64,000 nucleotides of DNA. Source: Zanthoxylum bungeanum (lineage: Eukaryota > Streptophyta > Magnoliopsida > Sapindales > Rutaceae). Shown in pieces: positions 1-12,800 of this stretch. The stretch is taken from contig SKCR01038859.1 of NCBI GenBank assembly GCA_019454045.1, forward strand, positions 124,001 through 188,000, written 5' to 3'. The notes beneath the pieces are model-generated. The model saw only the letters and a program-made list of their open reading frames with translations, was not told where the DNA came from and made no database searches. A program made the position numbers and the translations under genes. Within the stretch, counting starts at the first letter, position 1. Each line of letters opens with the position of its first letter.

Positions 1-1104
1 AGTTTACTAATCTCTTGCTACTACATACAAATACATATGTATATATATATAAATATATCATGTTTCATGTTTACACAAATACCTATAAAGTTTCTTTATA
101 TATATACAGGTTCCATACATGTAACTATATACAACTTTGTTATATAACTAATTACGAACAATGTTAAATTTATTAAATATTCGTAGCATGAGTTACTTAC
201 TTGGCTAGGCAAACACTCATAATCCCGGTCCGATCTGTCAAAATAAGTAGCAAAACACGGTCAGAACCGCTATTTGCGGAACTTTCAACTCATCTATACA
301 AAACTTCCGGACCTCCCCGGAACACCTAAGTCATCTCCAATACTACGGTTCAAACTTGATTACTCTATTACGTATCTTTCTATACAATTCCAACTAGCTA
401 GATAGCCTAGATTCTCGTTTTACGTGTTTGCAGTAAATCTTACGGAAAAGTTTCCGTAAACGTTATGAAAGGGTCTCGAACCCCGAATATTCCGAATCAT
501 GAATTACTTAATTACCCTCGCAATATCATATTTATACAATATTCATGATTACGGTCAACTACGCTCGGTCGCGTGAGAAACTTCGTTTTACCGGAAACTC
601 AGTAATTCTACTGGATCGATCATATCTCATCCGATTCTCCCCGGATTCTACCACATTTATCGTTTTAACATATTAAAACATATCCAATTCATTTCATGCT
701 AATTCGCTAAACTACGGAACTACCGGAAACATCCGAATATAAATCGATAAGCTTTAAAATAACAAATTCTAAACGGAGAATCGTACCGAAATTACGAGGC
801 CATATTTGGACTCCCATTGGCCATACGAACGCGCTGGTGTGATCGAAATTTTGATCAAAGCTACTGTTCATCGTGGGTCTACTATTCATCCGATGCTTCT
901 TTCCTCGTTTCGCATGCAACCGGCCGCTGTTCGGTGAAACCGGCTCCTCATACTTGTAGTACTCTCTGAGAGCTTCGATTTGGTAGGTGGCTCGGGTCAT
1001 GGTTCGAAGCGACGAGCCGGGGATCAGATGACCCAAGCCATGCGTGTTTCTCCCTCTATTCCGCCATTCAGCCGGCGTTCTCTGGTCAGTTGTCGGCCGT
1101 CTTG
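1..1104 (-). mobile_element. Ty3/gypsy-type LTR I, distal part, continuing off the window
   Basis: On the minus strand this continues the LTR that begins at 22522; copia A separates the two halves. It aligns, in reverse orientation, along its length with 62180-63080 of LTR E. Shared stretches include the segment around 940-990, the CGGATGTTTCCGG-like stretch near 725-735 and the segment near 180-240. An open stretch on the minus strand at 707-1036 is not kept open in LTR E, so I do not treat it as a gene. The rest of the parental element lies to the left of base 1. The five bases next to the copia A insertion (1100-1104, TCTTG) are its target-site duplication. Confidence 0.8.
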
Positions 1105-3176
1105 TGTTGGAGTTTCTAAGTCCTGAGGATCAAATATAAAGCATAAAATACATGTGCGAATACAACGAGGAAGTTGCGGAATACTCACATCGATCGATTG
1201 AGCGACACACGAGGCAACAAAAATTTTTAGCCCTCTCCATGAAGCTCATGGCAGTGCAGAGTTTTGGCTCCTCCATTTTCAGTTTTGATCCAAGCTCCAA
1301 GCTCCAAGCTTTAGTCAAACTATTCCCGGCTCATGGGTGGACTTCCCTATCACCTTCGCATGACTTCGTGGTGTGCTAGCACTCTTAATTTTGCCACAAA
1401 ATCATGACTTATTGCTTCCCTTCACTGCTCGGCTTTGGGCAGAAAACTCAATGAAGAAAAGCCCCTTGGGCGTGTAAAATGAGAGAAGAGATTAAGAGAG
1501 AAAGTTGTGTGAGTTGTTAGAAGAAAAGTGTATCTAATACACTTAATTTGAAAAGTCAAAATCATTAAATAAAATAATGATAAATGCCTTTCAAATCCAT
1601 CAAATGCTTTCCATCAACTTCCATCAACTCACATCAATCCATCAATCTTGAATAGTGACTAGTGTCAATCACTCAAAGTGAAAGACATCTATCACTTGAT
1701 TGACGCATGATGTGACGCTAGATGCGACTAGCGATTCGACGCTTGATTTGACTTGCGTGCCGCACTCGAATTCAAAATGCGAATGCGCTCGCAAATAATC
1801 TCGGGCTCGGGTTCGCTGATTCCAAATTAATGAATTTTTTATTGCGTCGTAATTAAATCTAATTTAATTAAATAATCATGTCTAGCATAATTACTATTCA
1901 CGTCGCTAACGAATTAATTCTAAATTAATTCATTCGCCCGAATTAAAATCTATTTTAATTCCGCGTCTAAATCCAATTTCGTTTAATATATCGAATATAT
2001 TAATTTATCGATTAATTCCAAATTAATCGTTCTCTCTCTTTAAGTGATATTTTATCCTAGATAAAATATCTCTGCAATTAATCGTATATTAATTTTCTCT
2101 CTCATCTAATTAATCCTAGATTAATTAAAGTGTGAGTCATACGTCATCGGTTAATCTTCGGGAAGCGACCCATGAGATCCCCAGATATGTTGGTAGTAAA
2201 TACGGTCGTCGGACTATCCGAACACGTATGTACCAAGTACTACGTTTTACCGATTTACAAGACAAGGTTGGCTTCTAGCAAAACGTCATGCCTACCCAAT
2301 TCTCCAGAAACATCCTTACAGGAATATAAGATCTGTATCAGGCATGCAGTATACGTGGTATTGCGTATTTCGATCCAGTATCGGATGATCACATGCAAGC
2401 CTGGGGCTGGTTCAGTGTCTTCCCCATACGAAGCATATATCGGATGACGAGCAACTAGTCTCTTTATTATCGGATAATCATGAGCAAGTCATATTATCCC
2501 GACGGTTGTAATTTTTTTAGAGAACCAGTTTTGTATCCCATCGCGATCATCATCTCCATATGACTGGAGTGACACTTCCATCTTACATCACACCAATACA
2601 CTACGATTCTCAATATACCCAGCAGAGGCGTACACAGAACCTGTTAAAGCCCTGGACGACCAAAACCAAAGCATATTGATTGTCGCAAGTATTAGCGGTG
2701 CAAGTCTCAGGTTAAGACCAAATACACCTACCCTGATTTCGGACTTCCATAGACACATAGTCATAACTACCAATGGAATCCGAGGGGTCTATCCAGAGCG
2801 AAGCTGTTTTCCGTACCATCAGTAAAACACAACCTCCTATTACACTTGCATGAGTATCCTATACCCAAATATATGAGAACTATACCGTTGTGCCCTCACA
2901 AACGCGCATAAGTGTATACTATATTTTACGTATTCATCGATGTCCAATCTCGACAATACTCTGACTAGGGATATTTAATGATTTATCCTTCGTGGACTGA
3001 TACTGTCTCATATCATTCTCAATCCAGGAACAATCATAAGGACCTCAAATCATTTATACATCTAGGTGATCTATTCACAAATGATAAGAGCGCAATCTTC
3101 TTTGTCACATAGTTAACTTTACAACAACACCATGATCTGTACAAATAGTGACGTTATGGGTCATAATTGTCCAATA
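1105..3176 (-). repeat. Copia A 3' LTR (about 2.07 kb)
   Basis: It starts with TGTTGG on the plus strand and ends CCAATA, a mutated form of the family end CCAACA. It matches 7593-9659, 20015-21954, 29652-31605 and 59495-61476 throughout. Short direct repeats built on TCAA-rich and GACGCTTGA-like words lie near 1610-1760. It is adjacent to the minus-strand purine tract at 3177-3190, which marks it as the 3' LTR. Confidence 0.9.
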
Positions 3177-3190
3177 ATCTCCCACTTGGC
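3177..3190 (-). other. Polypurine tract of copia A
   Basis: On the minus strand this reads AAGTGGGAGAT directly before the LTR, the usual plus-strand primer layout of plant copia elements. The same tract is present in copies B, C and D. Confidence 0.8.
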
Positions 3191-6100
3191 CTATAGCCAG
3201 TCACTCGACCGAACTTTGTACGGTTGGCTCAAATTGTTGAGAAAGTGCTTTCGTCAATGGATTTACTTGATTATCATCTGATGGGATTTATTCGATCATC
3301 ACATCGCCACGATGTATGATCCGAACGAATCAGATGAATAGTCGAAGTATATATCTGGATCATCGATGAGACCATTAATTATTTAGCATGCACTGACGCA
3401 TAGCTTAGCTGCTAACAGAACTGTATCTAATCTAATTAGATTTGTTAATAACCCAGATGGCTTCTGTTGCTGCCTCAACTGCAGCAATAACCCGCATTCG
3501 TTGTTTATTTGGTAACAGTATCTTACTTGGAAGATTTCCAGCTCACTGTACCGTTATTCAAACTGTATAGTACCGTTTGTGACTTATAGTCATTTTTATC
3601 GGTTAGGAAACTTGCTACATTGATCCCAGTCACTTCAAGTTCTCCATCTCCATAGTTTAAGACAGCATCCTTAGTTCTCTAAGATACTAAGTATGTTCTT
3701 AACTTCAATCCAGTGACTATCACTTGGATTGGCCTGTTTGTGAATCCATATGCTCAAAACGTATGAGACACCAGGTCGCGTATATTTTTCAATGTGCGAT
3801 TTCTCGGAGAGTGTTAACAACTTTAAATCTATCCCAATAGATCTTTATTCCTAGAATAAATGTTGTTTCTCCCAAGAATTCTACGGAGAATTTTCATGAA
3901 AGCCAAGCTTTCGCCGATTATTTTATGGGAATATCATTTCCAAGAAATGACATGTCATCATTATTTCTAGGACAGCCACTGTCAGTGCGCTCCCACTAAC
4001 CTCCTTATATACACAAGAATCATTTTCGTTTTGAATTAAATCATAAACCATTATGATTACATCAAAACGATAATTCCAAGAACCTTTTCTTGCTTCAATC
4101 CAAACATGGATCGAATAACCTACAAACCTTGTTTGCTAGTTTTGATACAGCAAATCGTCACGATGTTGTAAACATCCTCCAAAAGGTTTCCTTTTCAGGA
4201 AAGCAATTTTCCCGTTCAGCTACCATATTTTATAAATGAAACATGTAGCTTTAGCAAGCATTATCCAAATGGCTTTATCGTGGCAACAGTTAAAAGATTT
4301 CGTTGTAATCAACACAATGTTGATAACGATACCTTTCCGATACAAGCCTAGCTTAGTATATTGGTATGTTGCCTTCCATGCAGAAACCCATACCCCAGGT
4401 TGTTTTCTGATTCTCTCCGATCTACATGGTTCTTGTGTATTCGAAGATTACTGGTATAGTTTCATCCTTGATGAACTATTTGTGTTCCATTAAGGACTTG
4501 GTGCCTTGAATAGTATTACTCCGATTTTCATCGAGTTTTACTATCCTCCCACTTACCACTACTTATCGATATTCCTCTTAGGAAAACCACATGGTGAGCA
4601 ACAATCTAATTGTTCTCTTGTGAGTTGTATAAGTACTATACTTTGGTATCCCTCGGATAACCTATAAATTGGCACTTATCCAATTTGGGTTCTAGTTTGG
4701 TATCATCCAAACATATGCCCAACATACCCAAATATTCAGGAATGAGAAACCCGGTTTCTTTCCAGTTCATATCTAATATGTAATCTGTCAAACAGATTAT
4801 TATGGAACCTTATTCAAAATAAGTTCTGCACTGTTTATGCTTATCCGTTGAAGTAAATGGCAGCTCAGAGCGACTCATGATTAACCTTATCATGTCTAAC
4901 AAAATTTGATTTATCCTCTTTGGACACACCGTCAAATTGATGTGTTCCAGGAGGAGTCCTCATTTGAAAGAATACTATACTCTTTCAAGTATACGAGAAA
5001 CTTATTGCTTAAGTATTTTCCATTACGATCTTACCGTGACGGTTTAATACTTTAGCCGATCTGTTTGTCTATTTCGTGTCGAAACTTTAAAAAAGTTTCC
5101 GATTCGTATTTCAAAAGAAACACTTAACCATAACGCAATGCCACATCCGTAAAGGTCACGAAATATTCATATCCACCTCTAGCCTAGCTAGACATGGGCC
5201 CACTTGCTTCACTATGAAGTAGGACTAACAGATTGGTGGCATTTACACTTTTACCAAGTAAATAGTGTTTTAGGCACTTTGCCCAATAAACTAGATTTGT
5301 AGACTTTATTTGATTGGAATCAAAACAGTCTGAGTACCTACTCTTCAAAGTATGAATATACGAGTCTTGCTTCATTGTGTCCCAGACAACAATGCCACTT
5401 ATAAGTTTCAGTTGATCAAATCAGTTTGAGCTATATGTTTGTCATGTTATATGTTTGAGATTTATTTATATTCAAAATATAAATTCTGTTATTCACATCT
5501 AATGTGTTTTATCTCAATATCATCTTCATATAATAAAACACTTTAGTGTTCCAGAATATAAAGGTACACTCTCAACGAGTTATACTCGATATAAAGATAA
5601 CGTTTCTAGTCAAACTAGTTACTTATAACAGTTTCCTAATTTAAGTACACACGCGAATGGTAGTTCTTAAACTTAGGTATCTACGGTAAAAACAGTGACT
5701 TTCGTCCCATTTCCAATCCGTAGATTAATCTCAACTGAAGTCAGTATCCTGCTCATAGCAGATTCTGCACATCAATAGATATATTTTATATACCACACTA
5801 AGTATTTAAAATCCAATATCAATACTAGTAGTGAACATAATTTTGACAAATATATTTGAAGTTAGAGCCTTGCTCGTCTTCAATTTCTTCATGTCTGCTT
5901 TGTCCAAACGGCAGTCACGCTTCCGCGATTTCGTTGCACAATGTAGCAGACATTTTGGGATATGTCCTTTATCTTCCCAAGAAGATTATAATGATTTTGC
6001 CTTTGCCCTTTTTTCTACATTCTAGAAGCCTTTGGCCAAGCCTTTGCCTTCTAGAATATCGAAGTAAGATGCGCCTTGCGCTACTTGCCTAATTACAAAG

Positions 6101-7592
6101 TTTGACTTTATCTCCTTGAGATAGTCATTAACTCTCCAAGAGTTATTTATTGTAATTTTAGTACTTCTAAAATCTAAGTATAGATTTATGAAGATCCTTC
6201 AATTTCAACATCATACTTTAAGGATATAATCCTTAGTTCTGAATAAGAAACTAAGGAGTCTACTGCGACAAGCTTAATGGATTAAACACTTCAGTTATCA
6301 TTACATGAATCTTCCAAAGATCATGCTCTACTACTTGCTCAACTCTGGGCTTAGGCCTAATATGTTATTTTTATCAAATAACTTTTAGTTTCCAGGACAA
6401 TCCTGAGATATATTCCTAATTTGAAAATTAAAAACCATTTAAATATATTTTTACCTAGTATTATGTTTTAAATGTCAGTCTTTCAATTTTATCTTGATTC
6501 TAATAGTCCAACTATTTGATCAACAATTTAGGTACTATTAAATATAATGATTATTATAGTCCAACTATATTTAATCAACTATACTTCAATTGGTTAAATT
6601 CAATTATATTGATTACTATAATCCAATTATAAATCAACTATAAATGAATAGTTTGAATACAGTCCAACTGTAATATTAAAACAACGATTAAATATTAGTC
6701 CAACTAATATTTAATTATTCGACGAGTGATATTTGTTTGAGCTCGTACGGCAAGTAACTAAACGAATATTGCAAATTTAATACTTACCTCCCATTATTTT
6801 TCGACGAGCCTCTAACCCTCTGTCGAGTACTCAGGAAACCGTGTTTCCTAGTGGGCTAGGATCCCGTTAAATATCACACAATCTTGACTCTGGCCAACAA
6901 ATAGTATGATAATTAACTAGGTAGATCTTTAAGATCAATTGGATCCAATCCAATTCCTAGATCTAGTAGGGGGACATCCAAGTCCGAAACATATATCTTA
7001 TATATGCCATTATATCCAATATATTCCCTAACCTTTTTTCCTCTGAATCAATTAAGCCTTGGCTTTGGCATAACAAACATAATGATCCCAGTTAAGCGGA
7101 ACCTATTGACCATGGAAAGCTTCGTAATCAATGTCGATGGACAAGAAGTGGTCTTGACTTTGGCCAAATAAACCACAACTTGGACAAGACACCGATATGG
7201 AATAAAGCTCTTGTGATTCAAACACATCCTCGACGGATAAAGGCCTTGACTTTGGCCAAAAAGCCAATGCTAGTCTTGGATCTTGAATGAGAATCATTCA
7301 ATGTAAGGAAAAATACTTAATATTTTACGGGGGTTTTTCGCGTGCAAATTGGCAACCAATTTATTATCTTTGTTAAGGTCTCATCATCATACACCCTTAA
7401 ACATGCATTCTAAACACATAATAAAGCGCGTATAATAAAATAATAATGATATGCGGATAGATACTTTACACATTGGTCCTTTATCAAATCTCTCCATTTC
7501 TCTCTCCCACTAGCACAAGTATTACTTCTACCCGTTACACTACACTTCTAAAGAAACCTCATTTACATTGAGGGGAATATGTGAGAAGAGAA
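3191..7592 (-). pseudogene. Copia A gag-pol remnant (left internal block)
   Basis: There is no long open frame. Order on the minus strand runs from high to low coordinates. A Gag zinc-knuckle relic lies near 5900-5965 (the RKRDC tail is readable). An RT relic lies near 4100-4330. An RNase H relic at about 3440-3500 reads VIAAVEAATEAIW, a block typical of copia RNase H. Compared with copies B and C, about 190 bp are missing near 4375, where RT N-terminal sequence should be. 5400-6780 is AT-rich and unreadable as protein. 6890-7270 carries four spaced copies of a CTTGACTTTGGCC-like word. The block stops at 7592, where copia B is inserted; 7588-7592 GAGAA is the target site. Confidence 0.8.
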
Positions 7593-9659
7593 TGTTGGTG
7601 TTTTCTAAGGTCCCAAGATCATTAAACAAGCATGAAATAAGTGTGAATACAAGTCGAGGAAGTTGCGGAATACTCACATTGATCGGTTGAGCGACGCGGG
7701 AGGCAACAAAAAATTCTTTTCTGCTCGGCAGTGGACTGCTCACAACTCACTGTTTGGGCGTCCATTGATGCACCTTGAACAAGCTTCAAGCTTCGTCAAA
7801 TGATTCCCGGCTCATGGGTGGACTTCCCTATCACATTCGCATGTCTCTCGCAGTGTTAGCTCTCTTGATTATTACCACACAAATCCACACTTTGCTTCTC
7901 TATCTCTCGGCATAACTGAACCAGAAGAGAGAAAATTTTCATCCCCCAAGGCATGAAAGAGAAGAGACAAAAATGGAGGAGGAGAGAGATAAATATGTGT
8001 TGTAATTTTGGTATTCAATTTCAAAATCATATACAATTTTGGCTTTAGAAAAGTCAAACCAATTAAAGCCATCAATGCCAACCACACACATCAACTCACA
8101 TCATTCAAGTGTCAAGTCACATCACTCAAGTTTGTCAAGTCACATCACTCAAAGTGACAAGTGATTTGACGCTTGAAGTGACTAGCAATTTGAAGCTTGA
8201 TGCGACCAATGATTTGACACTTGATTTGACTTGCGTGCCGCACTCGAATTCGAAATGCGAATGCGCTCGCAATAATCTCGGGCACGGGTTCGCTAATTCC
8301 AAATTAACGAATTTCCATTGCGTCGTAATTAAATCTTATTTAATTAAATAATCATGCCAAGCATAATCACTATTCACGTCGCTAACGAATTAATTCTAAA
8401 TTAACTCGTTCGCCCCGAATTAAAATCTAATTTTAATTCCGCATCGAAATCCAATTTCGTTTAATATATCGAATATATTAATTTAACCGATTAATTCCAA
8501 ATCGTCGGTTCTCTCTCTTTAAATGATATTTATCTCAGATAAAATATCTCCGCGATTAATCCCAGAATAATTTTCTCTCTCTTCTAATTAATCCCAGATT
8601 AATCAAGTGTGAGTCATACGTCATCGGTGAATCTTCGGGAAGCGACCCATGAGATCCCCGAATATGTTGGCAGTAAATACGGTCGTTGGCCTATCCGAAC
8701 GCGTACGTACCAAGTACTATGTTTTACCGATTTACAAGACAAGATTGGCCTCTACAAAAGCGCCATGCCTACCCAATTCTCCAGAAATATCCTTACAGGA
8801 ATATAAGATCTGTATCAGGCGTAGTATACGTGGTATTGCGTATTTCGATCCTGTATAGGATGATCACATGCAAGGCCTGGGGCTGGTTTAGTGTCTGCCC
8901 CGTACGAAGCATATATCGGATAACGAGCAACTAGTCTCTTTATTATCGGATAATCATGACCAAGTCATATTATCCCTACGGTTGCAACCCTTTTAGAGAA
9001 CTAGTTATGTATCCCTACGCTATCATCATCTCCATATGACTGGAGTGATACTTCCGTCTTTACATCACACCCAATACACTACGATTCTCAATATACCCAG
9101 AAGTGGCGTACACAGAACCTGTTAAAGCCCTGGACGACCAAAACCAAAGTATATTGATTGTCGCAAGTATTAGTGGTGTAAGTCTCAGGTTAAGACCAAA
9201 TACACCTACCCTGATTTCAGACTTCCATAGACACATAGTCATACTACCAATGGAATTCTGAGGGGGTCTTTCCGGAGCGAAGCTGTTTTCCATACCATTG
9301 GTAAAACACAACCTCCTATTACACTTGCATGAGTATCCTATACCCAAATATATGAGAACTATGTCGTTGTGCCCTCACATACGCGTACAAATGTAATACT
9401 AGTCTTTTACGTATTTATCGATGTCCAATCTCGACAATACTCTGACTATGGATATTTAATGATTTATCCTTCGTGGACTGATATTGTCTCATATCATTCT
9501 CAATCCAGGAACAAATCATAAGGACCTCCTATCATTTATATATCTTGGTGATCTAATCACAAATGATAAGAGAGCAATCTCCTTTGTCACATAGTTAATT
9601 TATACAACAACACTATAATCTGTACAAATAGTGACGCTATGGGTCATAACTGTCCAACA
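7593..9659 (-). repeat. Copia B 3' LTR (2.07 kb)
   Basis: It has TGTTGG...CCAACA ends. A cluster of short direct repeats, variants of TCAAGTCACATCACTCAAG, runs through about 8100-8240. It pairs with 15503-18765 once the hAT insertion is removed. Confidence 0.92.
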
Positions 9660-9673
9660 ATCTCCCACTTGGC
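9660..9673 (-). other. Polypurine tract of copia B
   Basis: The minus strand reads CAAGTGGGAGAT immediately before the LTR, as in the sister copies. Confidence 0.8.
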
Positions 9674-12600
9674 CTATAGCTAGTCACTCGAGTGTCTGAC
9701 ACCCGAACTATGTACGGTTGGCTCAAATTGCTGAGAAAGTGCTTTCGTTAGCGGATTTGCATGATTATCATGTGATGCGATTTATACGATCATCACATTG
9801 CCACGATATATGATCCGAACGAATCAGATGATTATCAAAGTATATATCTGGATCGTTGATGAGACCATTAATTCTTTAGCCTGTGCTGACACCTAGCTCA
9901 GCTGCTAACAGAACTATATCTAATCTAATTAGATTTATTATTGACCCAGATGGCTTCTATTGCTACCTCAACTGCAGCAATAACCCGTATTTGTTGTTTA
10001 TTTGGTAACAGTATCTTGCTAGGAAGATTTCCAGCTCGTTGTACCGTTATTCAAACTGTATAGTACTGTTTACGACTTATAGTCATTTTATCGGTTAGGA
10101 AACTTGTAGTAGTGATCCAGTCAGTTCAAGTTTTCTTTATCTCCATAGTTTAAGACAGCATACTTAGTTCTCTAAGATACTAATGGATGTTCTTAATTTC
10201 AATCCAGTAACTATCACTTGGATTGGCCTGTTTGTGACTCCATATGCTCAAAGCGTATGAGACACCAGGTCACGTATATTTTTCAATGTACGAGTTCTCG
10301 GAGAGTGTTAACAATTTTAAATCTATCCCAGTAGATCTTTATTCCTAAAATAAAGATTGTTCCTTCCAAGAATTCTATGGAGAATTTTCATGAAAGCCAA
10401 GCTTTCACCGATTGTATTATGGGAATATCATTTCCAAGAAATGACATATTAACATTATTTATAGGACAGCCACTGTCAGTGCGCTCCCACTAACCTCTTT
10501 ATATACACAAGAATCATTTACGTTTTGAATTAAATCATAAACCATTATGATTACATTAAAGCGATAGTTCCAAGAACCCAATGTTTGCTTCAATCCAAAC
10601 ATGGATCGAATCACCTGCAAACCTTATTTGCTAGTTTGATATGACAAAACCGTCAAGATGTTGCAAATATCATCCAAAAGGTTTCCTTTTCAGGAAAGCG
10701 ATTTTCCTGTTCAGCTGCCATATTTCATAAATGAAACATGCAGCTTCAGCAAGCATTATCCAATTGGATTTATCATGGTAACAGATGAAAGGTTCGTCGT
10801 AATCAACACAATATTGATAACTATACCTTTCCGCTACAAGCCTAGCTTAGTACGTTGGTATGTTTCCATCCATGTATGTCTTCATTGAAGACTTATATAG
10901 TAGCAATAGGCACAATGCCTTGTGGTACATCTACTAGTATCCAAACTAAGTTGATTTACATGGAATCCATTTCGGACTCATGGCACTTTGCTATAATAGG
11001 GAGTCGATACCTTGTATCACTTCCTCATACGTAGTCAGTTGGCATTCCTCAATAAGATAGACATCTTTATGAGGTGAGATCAGAAACTCATACCCCAGAT
11101 TGTTTTCTGATTCTCTTCGATCTACATGGTTCTTGTGTATTCGAAGATTACTGGTACAGTTTCATCCATGATGAACTGTTTGTGTTCCATTAAGGACTTG
11201 GTGCCTTGAACAGTATTACTCCGATTTTTCATCGAGTTTTACTATCCTCCCACTTACCACTGCATATCGGTATTCCTCTTAGGAAACCGTATGGTGAGCA
11301 AAAATCCAATTGTTCTCTAGTGAGTTGTATAAGTACTATACTTTGGTATCCCTCGGATAACCTACAATTGGCACTTGATCCAATTTGGGTTCTAGTTTGG
11401 AATCATCTAAACATATGCCCAACATACCCAAATTATCAGGAATGAGAAAGCCCAGTTTCTTTCTTATTCATATCTAATATGAAATCTATCAAACAGATTA
11501 TTATGGAACCTTATTCAAAATAAGTTATGCACTATTTATGCTTATCCGTTGAAGGAAATGTTAGCTCAGAGCGACTCATGATTAACCTTATCATATCTAA
11601 CAAAATTCGATTTAACCTATTCAGACACACCGTCAAATTGACGTGTTCCGGGAGGAGTCCTCATTTGAAAGAATTCTTTACTCTTTCAAGTATACGAGAA
11701 ACTTATTACTTAAGTATTTTCCATTACGGTCTTACCATGACGGTTTTATACTTTAACCGATCTGTTTATCTATTTCGTGTCGAAACTTTAAAAGTTTCCG
11801 ATTTGTGTTTCAAAAGAAATGCACAACCAAAATGCGATGCCACATCCGTAAAGGTCACGAAATATTTATATCCACCTCTAGCCTAGCTAGACATGGGCCC
11901 ACTTGCTTCACTATAAAGTAGAGCTAACAGATTGGTGGCATTTACACTTTTACCAAGTAAATAGTGTTTTAGGCACTTTGCCTAATAAACTAGATTCGTA
12001 AACTTTATTTGATTGGAATCAAAACAGTCCGAGTACCCACTCTTCAAAAGTGTGGATATACGAGTCTTGTTTCATTGTTTCGCAGACAACAATGCCACTT
12101 ATAAGTTTCAGCTGATCAAATCAGTTTGAGCTATATGTTTGTCATGTTATATGTTCGAGATTTATTTATATTCAAAATATAAATTCTGTTATTCACATCT
12201 AATGTGTTTTATCTCAATATCATCTTTATATAATAAAACACTTCAGTGTTCTAGATATAAAGGTACACTCGCAACGAGTTATACACGATATAGAGATAAT
12301 ATTCTAGTCAAACTAGTTACATTATAACAGTTTCCTAATTAAGTACACATCCTAAGGGTAGTTTCCTAAACTTAGGTATCTACGGTTTAAAACAGCGACT
12401 TTCGTCCCGTTTCCAATCCGTAGATTAATCTCACTGAAGTCAGTATCCTGCTCATAGCAGATTCTGCACATCAGTATATATTTTATGTACCACACTAAGT
12501 ATTAAAAATCTAATTTCAATACTAGTAGTGAACATAATTTTGACAAACATATTTAAAGTCAGAGCCTTGCCCTTCTTCTATTCCTTCATGTCTGCTTTGT

Positions 12601-12800
12601 CCAAACTGCAGTCACGCTTCCGCGATCCCGTTTGCCACAATTTAGGCAGACATTTTGGAAAATGTCCTTTATCTTCCTAGAAAATTATAATGATTTTGCC
12701 TTTGTCATTTTCAACACTCCAGAAGCTTTTGGCCAAGACTTGGCCTTCTAGAATATCGAAGTAAGGTGCGCCTTGCGCTACTTGCCTAATTGTAAATTTT
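9674..12800 (-). pseudogene. Copia B gag-pol remnant
   Basis: Minus-strand protein relics survive in short pieces. A Gag zinc-knuckle relic lies near 12590-12660 (spaced Cys residues and an RKRDC tail). An N-terminal RT block lies at about 10880-11050, with readable words such as SEMDSM and a VPQGIVPI stretch known from copia RT. A central RT relic lies near 10700-10860, and an RNase H relic at about 9945-10000 reads VIAAVEVAIEAIW. Stops and frameshifts are frequent throughout and no domain is complete. 11100-12500 contains the protease/integrase segment but is too decayed to delimit domains. Confidence 0.78.

Noticed and set aside
707..1036. 109-codon open stretch on the minus strand in LTR I
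   Set aside because: The homologous part of LTR E (62180-62400) is broken in the same frame; it lies wholly inside an LTR and has no recognisable domain.
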